From positions 5,394,001 to 5,458,000 of the forward strand of contig NZ_CP008896.1 in NCBI RefSeq assembly GCF_000730425.1: a stretch of DNA of 64,000 nucleotides. The letters are read 5' to 3'. The notes beneath the pieces were generated by a model that saw only the letters and a program-made list of their open reading frames with translations, did not search any database and was not told the DNA's origin. The position numbers and the translations under genes are program-made. Within the stretch, counting starts at the first letter, position 1, and each line of letters begins with the position of its first letter. Source of the stretch: Pseudomonas fluorescens. Lineage in GTDB: Bacteria > Pseudomonadota > Gammaproteobacteria > Pseudomonadales > Pseudomonadaceae. Positions 54,026-63,675 of this stretch are shown piece after piece.

Positions 54026-54967
54026 TTAACGCTGGATCTCGCGATCACGATCCAGTTGGTAGGGCAGCTCCAGCAACTTGAGGCCTGGGCCTTCCAGCGT
54101 ACCTAGATGTATATCGCCACTGTCGGCAGCTTCGGCTTGCAGTACCGCCAGAAGTTCAATCCCCTCGTCGGCCCGGGCGGCAATTACCACCTCACCGATG
54201 GCACTGTTGTGGCTGGGGGCAAACAGGGGGGTGCCAGGCTCGGGCAACTCAGTGCCCTCCAGGCTCAGGCGGTATAGGCGCCGCTTGAGTTTGCCCAGGT
54301 ATTGCATGCGGGCGACGATTTCCTGGCCGGTGTAGCAGCCTTTCTTGAAGCTCACACCGCCGACCGCTTGCAGGTTGAGCATCTGCGGGATGAATAGCTC
54401 GCGAGTCTGGGCCATGACCTGGCCGATGCCAGCGCGGACCTGCCCGAGCAGCCAGTCATTGAGGTCGCCTTCAGCGAGTGTCGCAGTCAGTTGACTGCGC
54501 AGGCTGTCGGCTTGCGCGGCGGGCGCCCAGAGTTCGGCGCGGCCGGGGGAGACGCGAATGGCGATCAGTTCTTCATGGCGTGCCACGCTGTCGGTCTCGG
54601 CCGGCAGATCCAGGCCCAGGCTGGCGATTGCCTGATCGGCGCCAGCCAGGCCGAAGCGGGCCCAGGCGGGGCTTTCGTCAGTCAACTTGGACTTGGAAAA
54701 CACGGCGTATTTCTTCAGGTCCGCCAGCTGTGGCTCCAGCAGTTCGCTGGCCATGGCCAGCAGCACGCCGTCACCTTGTAGCACGATGCGAAAGCTCGAC
54801 TGCATGCGCCCCTTTTGGGTACAGCGCGCGCCGAGGCTGGCGTGGGTGTCGTTGAGGTAGTTGAGATTGCAGGTCAGTTGCCCCTGAAGGAACTTGGCCG
54901 CGTCAGCGCCGCGAACGGCCAGGATGCCTTCGTGGGACAGGGGGCAGAAGAAAGCAGAGTCAGCCAT
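54026..54967 (-). CDS. ygfZ: Folate-binding protein YgfZ
   Basis: A 313-residue YgfZ protein of the GcvT-like fold. The invariant motif KGCYTGQEIVARMQYLGKLKRRLY (given as its start KGCYTGQE) lies near residue 205-228, including the conserved cysteine. YgfZ uses folate in assembly or repair of certain iron-sulfur enzymes and in tRNA modification. It is divergent from sdhE, with 137 bases between them, a conserved neighbourhood (ygfX-sdhE-ygfZ). Confidence 0.92.
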   Translation of the reverse strand: MADSAFFCPLSHEGILAVRGADAAKFLQGQLTCNLNYLNDTHASLGARCTQKGRMQSSFRIVLQGDGVLLAMASELLEPQLADLKKYAVFSKSKLTDESPAWARFGLAGADQAIASLGLDLPAETDSVARHEELIAIRVSPGRAELWAPAAQADSLRSQLTATLAEGDLNDWLLGQVRAGIGQVMAQTRELFIPQMLNLQAVGGVSFKKGCYTGQEIVARMQYLGKLKRRLYRLSLEGTELPEPGTPLFAPSHNSAIGEVVIAARADEGIELLAVLQAEAADSGDIHLGTLEGPGLKLLELPYQLDRDREIQR

Positions 54968-55104
54968 GGGTCATCGCAGTTGGAAAGTCGTGGGTGCATC
55001 ATAGAGGGGCGCCCGGCAAATGGGTAGTTTCATAAGCCCGACCAAAGCCGACTGTTCCAAGGGGCGCGGGCCTGTATACTTGCGCCCTATTTGAGGAGCG
55101 CTCC

Positions 55105-55359
55105 ATGGTCGAAGATGTAGAAATCAATCGCCTGTACTGGCACAGCCGTCGCGGCATGCTGGAGTTGGATGTGTTGCTGGTGCCGTTCACCAAGGAGGTG
55201 TACGCGACACTCAATAAGGTGGATCGCGACCTCTACGTCAGGCTGCTGACCTGCGAAGACCAGGACATGTTCGGCTGGTTCATGGAGCGTGCCGAGTCAC
55301 AGGACCCAGAGCTGCAGCGCATGGTCCGGATGATCCTGGATCGTGTCCAGCCCAAGTAA
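55105..55359 (+). CDS. sdhE: FAD assembly factor SdhE
   Basis: An 84-residue SdhE (DUF339) protein with the invariant RGxxE motif (Arg16-Gly17 to Glu20 in SRRGMLELD) that is needed for covalent FAD attachment to succinate dehydrogenase subunit A. The following gene overlaps it by 17 bases. Confidence 0.93.
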   Translation: MVEDVEINRLYWHSRRGMLELDVLLVPFTKEVYATLNKVDRDLYVRLLTCEDQDMFGWFMERAESQDPELQRMVRMILDRVQPK

Positions 55360-55795
55360 CAGCTTCGAATGCCGCTGGCAGGCCTGCGGGCTGTTGCTGG
55401 CGGCGTATCTCCTCGCCCTGGTGCTCGCCCTCGGGGCGCTATGCCTGCTGGCTGTACCTTTTTCGATGGCTGCACTCGCTATCCTGGTGTGCCTGGCCCA
55501 TGCCCTGTGGACGCTGCCGCGCCATATTCGCTTGACTCACCCTTCGTCGGTTCGTGGCTTGCGGCGCAATGCCGATGGCTGGCAATTGTGGAGTGTGGCT
55601 CGGGGCTGGCACGCCGTACAGTTGCGTCCCGACAGCCTGGCATTGCCATTGATCGTAGTGCTGCGCTACCGGTTGCCGGGGGAGTGGTGGGTGCGATCAG
55701 TGTGCGTGCCGCGTGATTCGCAGGCTGCCGATATGCATCGGCGCCTGCGGGTGCGCTTGAAGTTCAGCCGCCGTAGGTGGCTGGCACCAATATAG
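55343..55795 (+). CDS. ygfX: YgfX-type membrane protein
   Basis: A 150-residue protein with two membrane helices near the N-terminus (about residues 15-60) and a cytoplasmic beta-rich end ([18 protein letters not shown]). Size, topology and location directly after sdhE match YgfX (also called CptA). In enterobacteria ygfX/sdhE has been proposed as a toxin/antitoxin-like pair, but that role is debated. The start is a GTG at 55343, 17 bases inside sdhE. Its 3' end overlaps nadB's end by 32 bases in convergent orientation. Confidence 0.8.
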   Translation: MSSPSNSFECRWQACGLLLAAYLLALVLALGALCLLAVPFSMAALAILVCLAHALWTLPRHIRLTHPSSVRGLRRNADGWQLWSVARGWHAVQLRPDSLALPLIVVLRYRLPGEWWVRSVCVPRDSQAADMHRRLRVRLKFSRRRWLAPI

Positions 55796-57380
55796 TGTCG
55801 AGAGCCTCTGGCAGCATTTGCGGGTAGTCGAGGGTGTAATGCAAACCCCGGCTTTCCTTGCGTTCCATGGCCGAGCGGATCATCAACTCGGCAACCTGGG
55901 CCAGGTTGCGCAGCTCGATCAGATCGCGGCTAACCTTGTAGTTGCTGTAGAACTCATCGATTTCGTCGAGCAGCAATCGAACCCGGTGCTGTGCTCGCGC
56001 CAAGCGCTTGTTGGTACGCACGATCCCCACGTAGTCCCACATGAAGCGCCGTAGCTCGTCCCAGTTGTGGGCGATGATCACGTCTTCGTCCGAGTCGGTG
56101 ACCTGGCTGGCATCCCAGCGGGGCAGGGCAGCGGGCACCGGGGTGCGCGGCAGTTGTTCCAGGATGTCGGCGGCGGCAGAGCGGGCGTAGACGAAACATT
56201 CGAGCAGCGAGTTGCTGGCCATGCGGTTGGCGCCGTGCAGGCCGGTGAAGCTGGTCTCGCCGATGGCATACAGGCCAGGTACGTCAGTGCGGCCATGCTG
56301 GTCGACCATCACCCCGCCACAGGTGTAATGCGCCGCCGGGACCACCGGGATCGGCCCTTTGGTGATATCGATATTGAAGGCCAGGCAGCGTTCGTAGACC
56401 GTCGGGAAGTGGGTCTTGATGAAGTCGGCGGGCTTGTGGCTGATGTCGAGGTAGACGCAATCGATGCCCAGGCGCTTCATTTCATGGTCGATGGCGCGGG
56501 CGACGATATCCCGTGGTGCCAGCTCGGCGCGCGGGTCGAAGCGCTGCATGAAGCGCTCGCCATTGGGCAGTTTCAGGTGCGCGCCTTCGCCCCGCAGCGC
56601 TTCAGTGATCAGGAAACTCTTGGCCTGGGGGTGATACAGGCAGGTGGGGTGGAACTGGTTGAACTCCAGGTTCGCCACCCGGCAACCCGAACGCCAGGCC
56701 ATGGCGATCCCATCCCCGCAGGCGCCATCGGGGTTGCTGGTGTAGAGGTAGACTTTAGCGGCACCACCTGAGGCCAGGATGGTGAAGCGTGCGCCGTAGG
56801 TATCGACTTCGCCGCTGGTGCGGTTGAGGACATAAGCCCCCAGGCAACGCTCGCCGGCCAGGCCCAGGCGTTTTTCGGTGATCAGGTCGACGGCGACCCG
56901 TTGTTCCAGCAATTCGATATTTGGCCGTTGCCGGGCCTGTGCAAGCAGGGTCTTGAAGATTGCGGCGCCAGTCGCGTCGGCGGCATGAATGATACGTCGG
57001 TGGCTATGGCCGCCTTCGCGGGTCAGGTGGAACTCGAAGCCACCGTCATCACTGCCGGCATGTTCATCGCGGGTGAATGGCACGCCCTGGTCGATCAGCC
57101 ACTGGATGGCTTCGCGGCTGTGTTCGACGGTGAAGCGCACCGCTTCTTCATTGCACAGGCCGCCGCCGGCGTTGAGGGTGTCTTCAACGTGGGATTGCAC
57201 CGTGTCAGTGTCATCCAGTACGGCGGCAACTCCACCCTGGGCCCAGAACGTCGACCCGTTGGCCAGGTCGCCCTTGCTCAGTACGGCTATGCGCAGATGG
57301 CTCGGCAGGGTCAGTGCAAGGCTCAAGCCTGCGGCGCCGCTACCAATCACCAGGACATCGTGTTGAAACTGTTGGCTCAT
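55764..57380 (-). CDS. nadB: L-aspartate oxidase
   Basis: A 538-residue flavoprotein with FAD-binding [11 protein letters not shown] near residue 13, [30 protein letters not shown] (an NadB hallmark, given in part as [11 protein letters not shown]), HHFD-type [19 protein letters not shown] and [23 protein letters not shown]. It oxidises L-aspartate to iminoaspartate, the first step of NAD synthesis. It converges with ygfX (32-base overlap) and is divergent from algU. Confidence 0.95.
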   Translation of the reverse strand: MSQQFQHDVLVIGSGAAGLSLALTLPSHLRIAVLSKGDLANGSTFWAQGGVAAVLDDTDTVQSHVEDTLNAGGGLCNEEAVRFTVEHSREAIQWLIDQGVPFTRDEHAGSDDGGFEFHLTREGGHSHRRIIHAADATGAAIFKTLLAQARQRPNIELLEQRVAVDLITEKRLGLAGERCLGAYVLNRTSGEVDTYGARFTILASGGAAKVYLYTSNPDGACGDGIAMAWRSGCRVANLEFNQFHPTCLYHPQAKSFLITEALRGEGAHLKLPNGERFMQRFDPRAELAPRDIVARAIDHEMKRLGIDCVYLDISHKPADFIKTHFPTVYERCLAFNIDITKGPIPVVPAAHYTCGGVMVDQHGRTDVPGLYAIGETSFTGLHGANRMASNSLLECFVYARSAAADILEQLPRTPVPAALPRWDASQVTDSDEDVIIAHNWDELRRFMWDYVGIVRTNKRLARAQHRVRLLLDEIDEFYSNYKVSRDLIELRNLAQVAELMIRSAMERKESRGLHYTLDYPQMLPEALDTILVPATYGG

Positions 57381-57850
57381 TTATGGGATTCCGCAACAAG
57401 CGATCCGAAGGAGTGGCGCAAACAGGACGCCTGGATCGGCGAATCAAAGGGGGCACACGGCCCACTAGTATATAGAGGGGGCTATCGGCACAATAGTCGG
57501 GCATTCGTGGCATTGTGAGACTACGGTGAACGAACTGCACGGCTTTGATGAGGCGCTCCGGTATCGAGATGGGAACTTTTGCATCACCCCCGACTCCATA
57601 ACAGGATGCCCGAAAGCTGGGAAAGCGTTGGTTTTACTGATTGGCCTGGAGCATGGGAGCGTCAGAAAACCGGCGACAAGATTATTCACGCAGCCGGCTA
57701 TGCCCGCGCTGCGTTTTTCGTGTGTGCCAAAACAGAGCCCACCGGAAACTTGCTTGAAGGGGGAGAACTTTTGCGAAAAGTCCTAGTCTATGTTTGCAAG
57801 CCTGATCGTTTAGTTATGCAAGCCTCCTTCAAGTACAACGAGGAGTGTTC
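57381..57850. other. Gene-free stretch between nadB and algU
   Basis: 470 bases that hold the nadB promoter (minus) and the algU promoters (plus). Open frames here (for example 57526-57786) have no coding signature. The AlgU autoregulatory promoter sits at 57765-57791. No other element was assigned. Confidence 0.6.
57765..57791 (+). promoter_or_regulatory. AlgU (sigma-E type) autoregulatory promoter
   Basis: GAACTT at 57765-57770, a 16-base spacer and TCTAT at 57787-57791: a close match to the GAACTT-N16/17-TCtga class bound by AlgU/RpoE. It lies 60 bases before algU and corresponds to the known autoregulated promoter of the P. aeruginosa operon. Confidence 0.85.
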
Positions 57851-58432
57851 ATGCTAACCCAGGAAGAGGATCAGCAGCTGGTCGAGCGCGTTCAGCGCGG
57901 TGACAAGCGCGCATTTGATCTGCTAGTGCTGAAATACCAGCACAAAATTCTCGGGTTGATCGTGCGGTTTGTGCACGACACCCATGAAGCGCAGGACGTT
58001 GCACAGGAAGCCTTTATCAAGGCTTACCGTGCTCTCGGTAATTTTCGCGGTGACAGTGCGTTCTACACGTGGCTGTACCGGATCGCCATCAACACGGCGA
58101 AGAACTATCTGGTGTCTCGCGGGCGCCGCCCGCCAGATAGTGATGTGAGTTCGGAAGATGCAGAATTTTACGATGGTGATCACGGCCTCAAGGATCTCGA
58201 GTCGCCGGAGCGTGCATTGCTGCGCGACGAGATCGAAGGCACTGTTCACCGCACTATTCAGCAACTGCCAGAAGATTTGCGTACGGCGTTAACTTTACGT
58301 GAATTCGATGGTCTGAGTTACGAGGACATTGCCAGTGTCATGCAATGTCCGGTGGGGACCGTACGCTCCCGGATTTTCCGGGCTCGGGAAGCCATCGATA
58401 AAGCCCTGCAACCGTTGTTGCAGGAAAACTAA
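57851..58432 (+). CDS. algU: RNA polymerase sigma factor AlgU (RpoE)
   Basis: A 193-residue ECF sigma factor nearly identical to P. aeruginosa AlgU (MLTQEEDQQLVERVQRGDKR start; QDVAQEAFIKAYRALGNFRG in region 2; PVGTVRSRIFRAREAIDKAL in region 4). It directs the envelope-stress and alginate regulon. The ATG at 57851 has an AGGAG site. First gene of algU-mucA-mucB-mucD. Confidence 0.97.
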   Translation: MLTQEEDQQLVERVQRGDKRAFDLLVLKYQHKILGLIVRFVHDTHEAQDVAQEAFIKAYRALGNFRGDSAFYTWLYRIAINTAKNYLVSRGRRPPDSDVSSEDAEFYDGDHGLKDLESPERALLRDEIEGTVHRTIQQLPEDLRTALTLREFDGLSYEDIASVMQCPVGTVRSRIFRAREAIDKALQPLLQEN

Positions 58433-58464
58433 AGACAGCGGCGACAGCCAAGAGAGGAACCGCC

Positions 58465-59052
58465 ATGAGTCGTGATGCCCTGCAGGAATCGCTGTCCGCA
58501 GTGATGGATAACGAAGCGGATGAACTGGAACTTCGTCGAGTGCTCAACGCATTTGATGACGCCGAAACCCGTGATACCTGGTCTCGTTACCAAGTCGCTC
58601 GGGCGGTGATGCACAAGGATCTACTAATCCCTCGTCTGGATATTGCTGCGGCCGTTTCTGCTGCGCTGGCCGATGAAGCCGTTCCGGCAAAAGCTGCGCG
58701 TGGCCCATGGCGCAGCCTGGGACGCCTGGCAGTGGCTGCCTCGGTGACTGTGGCGGTGTTGGCTGGTGTTCGCCTGTACAACCAGGACGAGATCGCCGGT
58801 GCTGAACTGGCTCAGCAGACCCAACAGCCGGTCATGGCCGGTCCGCAGGTCAAGGGCCCAGCCGTTCTGGCTGGCTATAAGGAAGGCTCCGACGCAACCG
58901 GTCCGATGGCCAATGGTGTGCTTCAAGGGCAATCTGGCTGGCAGGACCAGCGTCTGCCAGGTTATCTGCGCCAGCACGCTCAGGAGTCGGCGGTAAAAGG
59001 CACTGAAACTGCATTGCCTTACGCTCGTGCTGCAAACCTGGAAAACCGCTAA
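58465..59052 (+). CDS. mucA: Anti-sigma factor MucA
   Basis: A 195-residue inner-membrane anti-sigma factor: cytoplasmic AlgU-binding domain (about residues 1-80, LQESLSAVMDNEADELELRRVL), one membrane helix (about 88-106) and a periplasmic part that MucB binds. The coding frame is intact, so no mucoid-type truncation is present. It lies 32 bases after algU. Confidence 0.95.
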   Translation: MSRDALQESLSAVMDNEADELELRRVLNAFDDAETRDTWSRYQVARAVMHKDLLIPRLDIAAAVSAALADEAVPAKAARGPWRSLGRLAVAASVTVAVLAGVRLYNQDEIAGAELAQQTQQPVMAGPQVKGPAVLAGYKEGSDATGPMANGVLQGQSGWQDQRLPGYLRQHAQESAVKGTETALPYARAANLENR

Positions 59053-59068
59053 ACCGCTAAGGAGCCTT

Positions 59069-60025
59069 ATGCGTGCCATACCGCTCCTTACGCTTTTGCT
59101 CAGTGGCTGGTTTGTAGTTCCTGCCCAAGCCGATGAAGGCCAGGATTGGCTGAAACGTCTAGGGCGGGCAGAGCAGCAGAGCTACCAAGGCACGTTTATC
59201 TACGAGCGTAACGGTAGTTTTTCTACCCATGAAATCTGGCATAGGGTCCAGAATGGTCAGGTTCATGAGCGCTTGCTACAGCTCGATGGATCGGCCCAGG
59301 AATTTGTCCGTATCGATGGGCGCATCCAATGTGCCACCGGCAGCTTCGCGACCGGCGTCGATAACTCCCCAGGCGCTTCCGCCCCCAAATTCGACCCACA
59401 AAAACTCAATGCTTTTTACGAGATTGCCGTCAGCGGAAAATCGCTTGTGGCCGGTCGTAGTGCGGTGATTGTATCGTTGACCCCGCGAGACCAGTATCGC
59501 TACGGATTTGAGTTGCACCTGGACCGTGAAACCGCACTGCCGCTCAAGTCGCTGCTGATTAACGATAAGGGGCAATTGCTGGAGCGGTTCCAGTTCACTC
59601 AACTGAAGACCACAATCCCTGATGAGCGTGATCTGCAGCCGGGCAGCGACTGCAAGCCATTGGCACCGTCCAGCAACAAGACTTCAGAGGTGGCGGACCC
59701 GGTCCAGCCTTGGTACCCGCAATGGTTGCCGCCAGGGTTCGAGTTGACCCGCAGTGACGCGCGCAAGGATCCCAAGACCCGGGTGGTTGTAAACAGTTTG
59801 ATGTATGAGGACGGGCTCGCACGCTTTTCACTGTTCCTTGAGCCTGTAACGGGCGAGGTTGCGCCCGAAAGCCGTGTTCAGCTTGGGCCTACGGTTGCGG
59901 TGTCGCGCCGCATGAGCACGCCTCAAGGCGATATTGTCGTGACGGTTGTCGGTGAGATTCCGATGGGCACCGCTGAGCGGATAGCCCTCTCTGTTCGCAG
60001 CGGTCCGGCGCCCGAAAAACCGTGA
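59069..60025 (+). CDS. mucB: MucB (RseB-type) negative regulator
   Basis: A 318-residue periplasmic protein with a signal peptide (about residues 1-21, ending VPAQA) and the RseB/MucB fold (YQGTFIYERNGSFSTHEIWHRV and the C-terminal WLPPGFELTRSD). It protects MucA from proteolysis until envelope stress. The ATG at 59069 has an AAGGAG site 16 bases after the mucA stop. Confidence 0.94.
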   Translation: MRAIPLLTLLLSGWFVVPAQADEGQDWLKRLGRAEQQSYQGTFIYERNGSFSTHEIWHRVQNGQVHERLLQLDGSAQEFVRIDGRIQCATGSFATGVDNSPGASAPKFDPQKLNAFYEIAVSGKSLVAGRSAVIVSLTPRDQYRYGFELHLDRETALPLKSLLINDKGQLLERFQFTQLKTTIPDERDLQPGSDCKPLAPSSNKTSEVADPVQPWYPQWLPPGFELTRSDARKDPKTRVVVNSLMYEDGLARFSLFLEPVTGEVAPESRVQLGPTVAVSRRMSTPQGDIVVTVVGEIPMGTAERIALSVRSGPAPEKP

Positions 60026-60277
60026 GTCGTTAATCCTATGCTCATCCAGATCGTTCACAGTGCTGCAGGAGACAGGCGATGACTGCCTTGTTCTTTTGTC
60101 GAGAACATGAAATGCCTGGAGAGTATTTTCACTTGCAAAATCTCCCTATGTTTTTTATAGGTCAGAACTCCTCGGCTCTGGCCTTGTGTTGTTTACGGAA
60201 TATTGACGCCGGGAATAGTAGTCTTCGGCGTTTATTGAACCCTGTCGCCCAACCCTGCTCGTCGTAACGGGAGCTGT
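60026..60277 (+). other. mucB-mucD spacer in place of mucC
   Basis: 252 bases, more AT-rich than the flanking genes, where P. aeruginosa has mucC. A 62-codon open frame at 60079-60267 has a plausible GGAG site but no MucC-like sequence; it may be spurious or a remnant. No RseC-type cysteine cluster is present. Confidence 0.6.
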
Positions 60278-61711
60278 ATGTCGATACCACGTTTGAAATC
60301 TTACCTATCCATAGTCGCCACGGTGCTGGTGCTGGGTCAGGCCGTTTCCGCGCAAGCGGCGGAGTTGCCTGACTTCACCCAACTGGTGGAGCAGGCTTCT
60401 CCTGCCGTGGTGAACATCAGTACCACCCAGAAGCTGCCGGATCGTAAAGTCTCGAACCAGCAGATGCCTGACCTTGAAGGCCTGCCGCCAATGCTGCGGG
60501 AGTTCTTCGAGCGTGGCATGCCCCAGCCACGTTCGCCCCGTGGCGGTGGCGGTCAGCGTGAAGCCCAATCCCTGGGCTCGGGCTTTATCATTTCGCCTGA
60601 CGGCTACATCCTGACCAATAATCATGTGATCGCCGACGCCGACGAAATCCTCGTGCGCCTGGCTGATCGCAGTGAGCTCAAGGCCAAGCTGGTCGGCACC
60701 GATCCACGCTCTGACGTGGCCTTGCTGAAGATCGAAGGCAAGGATCTGCCCGTGTTGAAACTGGGCAAATCCCAGGACCTGAAGGCTGGGCAATGGGTGG
60801 TGGCTATCGGCTCGCCGTTTGGCTTCGACCATACCGTGACCCAAGGTATCGTCAGCGCCATCGGCCGCAGCCTGCCGAACGAGAACTACGTGCCGTTCAT
60901 CCAGACCGACGTGCCGATCAACCCGGGTAACTCGGGCGGTCCGCTGTTCAACCTGGCGGGTGAGGTGGTGGGGATCAACTCGCAGATCTACACCCGTTCC
61001 GGTGGTTTCATGGGTGTCTCCTTCGCTATCCCGATTGATGTGGCCATGGATGTTTCCAACCAGTTGAAAGCAGGTGGCAAGGTCAGCCGTGGCTGGTTGG
61101 GCGTGGTGATTCAGGAAGTGAACAAAGACCTGGCCGAATCTTTTGGTCTCGACAAGCCAGCCGGTGCCCTGGTCGCGCAGATTCAGGATGACGGCCCGGC
61201 TGCCAAAGGCGGCCTGCAGGTTGGCGATGTGATCCTGAGCATGAACGGCCAGCCGATTGTCATGTCGGCCGATCTGCCGCACTTGGTCGGTGCGCTCAAG
61301 GCTGGCAGCAAGGCCAAGCTGGAAGTGATCCGCGAGGGCAAGCGCCAGAATGTCGAGTTGACCGTGGGTGCCATCCCAGAGGAAGGCCAGGAGCTGGGCG
61401 CGCTGGGTGGCAAGTCCGGTGCCGAGCGCAGCAGTAATCGCCTGGGCATCGCCGTGGTCGAGTTGACTGACGAGCAGAAGAAGAGCTTCGACCTCAAGAG
61501 CGGTGTGGTAATCAAGGAAGTCCAGGACGGTCCAGCTGCCCTGATCGGCCTGCAGCCGGGTGACGTGATTACCCACTTGAACAACCAGGCCATCAACTCC
61601 ACCAAGGAATTCACCGACATCGCCAAGGCGCTGCCGAAGAATCGCTCGGTGTCGATGCGAGTCCTGCGTCAAGGGCGTGCCAGCTTCATCACCTTCAAGC
61701 TGGCTGAGTAA
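60278..61711 (+). CDS. mucD: Periplasmic serine protease MucD (DegP-like)
   Basis: A 477-residue HtrA-family protease: signal peptide (about residues 1-28, ending SAQAA), trypsin-like domain with His116 (NNHVIADADE), Asp146 (DPRSDVALLK) and Ser219 (NPGNSGGPL), then two PDZ domains (about 260-360 and 380-470). It degrades misfolded envelope proteins and restrains AlgU activation. Last gene of the algU operon; a strong terminator follows. Confidence 0.97.
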   Translation: MSIPRLKSYLSIVATVLVLGQAVSAQAAELPDFTQLVEQASPAVVNISTTQKLPDRKVSNQQMPDLEGLPPMLREFFERGMPQPRSPRGGGGQREAQSLGSGFIISPDGYILTNNHVIADADEILVRLADRSELKAKLVGTDPRSDVALLKIEGKDLPVLKLGKSQDLKAGQWVVAIGSPFGFDHTVTQGIVSAIGRSLPNENYVPFIQTDVPINPGNSGGPLFNLAGEVVGINSQIYTRSGGFMGVSFAIPIDVAMDVSNQLKAGGKVSRGWLGVVIQEVNKDLAESFGLDKPAGALVAQIQDDGPAAKGGLQVGDVILSMNGQPIVMSADLPHLVGALKAGSKAKLEVIREGKRQNVELTVGAIPEEGQELGALGGKSGAERSSNRLGIAVVELTDEQKKSFDLKSGVVIKEVQDGPAALIGLQPGDVITHLNNQAINSTKEFTDIAKALPKNRSVSMRVLRQGRASFITFKLAE

Positions 61712-61732
61712 AACGTTAGCTGCGGGTCAATA

Positions 61733-61769
61733 AAAACCCCGCTCTCGATAATCGAGGGCGGGGTTTTTT
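61733..61769 (+). terminator. Terminator after mucD
   Basis: AAAACCCCGC...GCGGGGTTTTTT with an inner CTCGATAATCGAG hairpin: a long stem followed by six T residues, 22 bases after mucD. It works for the algU operon and, in reverse, may also stop the converging bepA transcript. Confidence 0.93.
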
Positions 61770-61782
61770 GTGGGCGGCGGAT

Positions 61783-63216
61783 TTAGCTCATCATGCCTTT
61801 GACGATGCGTTCCTGTTCGATCAACTCACGCTGGCGGGCATCGATGCGTGAAGACAGCGGGAAATTGCTGCCGGCCCGGCGCTTGGCAAAGTCCAATTGC
61901 TGGATGGCCTGCTGGAAGTCGCCGACCAGCGCGAAGTATTCTGCGCGGGCTTGATGCAGGCCGATAATATTGCCGGACAGACCGCGGGTCTCGGCCACCT
62001 GATACCACACATCCGGATCGTCGGAGCGCGACTTGAGCAAGCCTTCCAGGGCTTTTTCTGCGTCAGCGGTGCGGTTCTGCTTGAGTAGCAGGTCCACGCG
62101 CACCTGGTTCAACGGGTAGTTGCCGGGGTACTGGGTCAGCATGCGGTCGGTGCGTTGCTGTGCGTCGGGCATGCGGTTGTTGGTGATATCCAGTTCGATC
62201 TGCGCCAGGTTGTAGGTGATGTCGTTGGGGGCCTTGACCAGCAGCGGCTTGAGGGTTTCCCGCGCCTCATTGAGCTGGGTACCCTTGATCTGGGCGATGG
62301 CCAGGCCATAGCGTGCTACATCGCTTTTTGGGTTCTCATCCAACTGGGCACGGAAGCGCTTGGCGGCCAACCCGGGCGTGTCTTCGTAAAACAACTGGAC
62401 CCGGGCGCGTATCAGTTGATAGCGAAGGCTGTCTTCTGTACCGCCAGTCTTGGCCTGTTCGGCGCGGTTGCGGGTGTCGGCGATCCGCGATTCGGTGACC
62501 GGGTGTGTCAGCAAGAACTCCGGTGGCTTGGCATCGAAGCGGTACTGGCGCATCAGGCGCTCGAACATGGTCGGCATGGAGCGCGGATCGTAGCCGGCCT
62601 TGACCATATTGAGGATGCCGATGCGGTCGGCCTCTTGCTCGTTTTGTCGGGAAAAGCGCCGCTGTTCCTGGATTGCAGCGGCCTGGCTGCCGGCAATCGC
62701 GGCAATCCCGGCATCCCCGGCGCCGGCGGCGGCGGCAATAATCCCGCCGAGCAGGGCGGCCATCATCGGGATCTGCATCCGTTGCTGGGCTTCCACACCA
62801 CGGGCGAAGTGACGCTGGGACAAGTGCGCCAATTCGTGGGCCATGACCGAGGCATATTCGCCTTCGGTCTGAGCGTTGAGGAACAGGCCGCCGTTGACCC
62901 CGACAATCCCGCCCGGCGCGGCAAACGCGTTGAGTTGCGGGCTGTTGATCAGGATGAACTCCAGGCGCCGGTCATTGACCTGGCTGGTCTCTACCAGCTT
63001 GTAAACGCTGGTTTCGACGTAATCCTTGAGCTGCGGGTCGTTGAGGACCGACACCTGGCCGCGCAGGAATGCCAGCCAGGCCCGGCCCAGTTGATGTTCC
63101 TGCTGTGGCGAGACAATGGCAGAACTGGCGTCGCCAAGTGACGGCAGATCGTCAGCGAAGCCTGGAGAGGCAAGCAGGCAAGCCAGCGTCAGCAGGGTAG
63201 GGCGCAATAAAGTCAT
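61783..63216 (-). CDS. bepA: M48 family metalloprotease, BepA-like
   Basis: A 477-residue periplasmic protein: signal peptide (about residues 1-22), M48 peptidase domain with zinc motif HELAH (127-131) and the downstream QNEQEADRIG glutamate ligand, and C-terminal TPR repeats (about 290-460). The layout matches BepA/YfgC, which helps assemble or clear outer-membrane proteins such as LptD. The ATG at 63216 was preferred over a GTG six bases upstream. Confidence 0.9.
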   Translation of the reverse strand: MTLLRPTLLTLACLLASPGFADDLPSLGDASSAIVSPQQEHQLGRAWLAFLRGQVSVLNDPQLKDYVETSVYKLVETSQVNDRRLEFILINSPQLNAFAAPGGIVGVNGGLFLNAQTEGEYASVMAHELAHLSQRHFARGVEAQQRMQIPMMAALLGGIIAAAAGAGDAGIAAIAGSQAAAIQEQRRFSRQNEQEADRIGILNMVKAGYDPRSMPTMFERLMRQYRFDAKPPEFLLTHPVTESRIADTRNRAEQAKTGGTEDSLRYQLIRARVQLFYEDTPGLAAKRFRAQLDENPKSDVARYGLAIAQIKGTQLNEARETLKPLLVKAPNDITYNLAQIELDITNNRMPDAQQRTDRMLTQYPGNYPLNQVRVDLLLKQNRTADAEKALEGLLKSRSDDPDVWYQVAETRGLSGNIIGLHQARAEYFALVGDFQQAIQQLDFAKRRAGSNFPLSSRIDARQRELIEQERIVKGMMS

Positions 63217-63311
63217 GCACAAAGCCTTTCGACAAAGACCTTACTGTAGCCGGACACTGAGCCTGGGACCAGATATTCTAAGCGCCCCCTGATGCCGCCT
63301 GGAGCAAAACC

Positions 63312-63551
63312 ATGACCGATGCTGTAAACCACGACGCCGAGCTCGATGCCAGCGGCCTGAACTGCCCGTTGCCACTGCTCAAGGCCAAGATGGAACTCAA
63401 TCGGCTGGCCAGCGGTGCGGTGCTCAAGGTGATCGCTACGGATGCGGGTTCCCAGCGGGACTTTCGCACGTTTGCCAGGTTGGCGGGGCACGTGCTGTTG
63501 CACGAGGAGGCCGATAACGGCGTCTATCGCTACTGGTTGCGTAAGGCCTGA
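63312..63551 (+). CDS. TusA family sulfurtransferase-like protein
   Basis: A 79-residue TusA/SirA-fold protein with the CPxP motif (Cys18 in NCPLPLLKAKMEL). Such proteins carry sulfur for tRNA thiolation, molybdopterin or other pathways. It is divergent from bepA with 95 bases between them, as in many Pseudomonas genomes. The exact sulfur acceptor is unknown. Confidence 0.88.
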   Translation: MTDAVNHDAELDASGLNCPLPLLKAKMELNRLASGAVLKVIATDAGSQRDFRTFARLAGHVLLHEEADNGVYRYWLRKA

Positions 63552-63570
63552 GCTGCGAGGAGTACCCCCA

Positions 63571-63650
63571 TCGCGGGCAAGCCCGCTCCCACATTGACCG
63601 GGTTGTCTTGCCGGGCACCGATCTGATGTAGGAGCTGGCTTGCCAGCGAT
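63571..63650. repeat. Two single REP units of different classes
   Basis: TCGCGGGCAAGCCCGCTCCC (63571-63590, class GGGAGCGGGC) and TGTAGGAGCTGGCTTGCCAG (63627-63646, class GGAGCTGGC) lie side by side as single copies between the convergent TusA-like and bcp genes. Confidence 0.7.
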
Positions 63651-63675
63651 AGCTATCTAACGGCCACCAGCCTCA

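Noticed and set aside
55343..55795. ygfX/sdhE as a toxin-antitoxin system
   Set aside because: SdhE's role as flavinylation factor is well supported by its RGxxE motif; the toxin proposal is debated and nothing here adds to it.
57526..57786. Open frames in the nadB-algU interval
   Set aside because: Poor codon usage, no conserved motif, and they run through the AlgU promoter.
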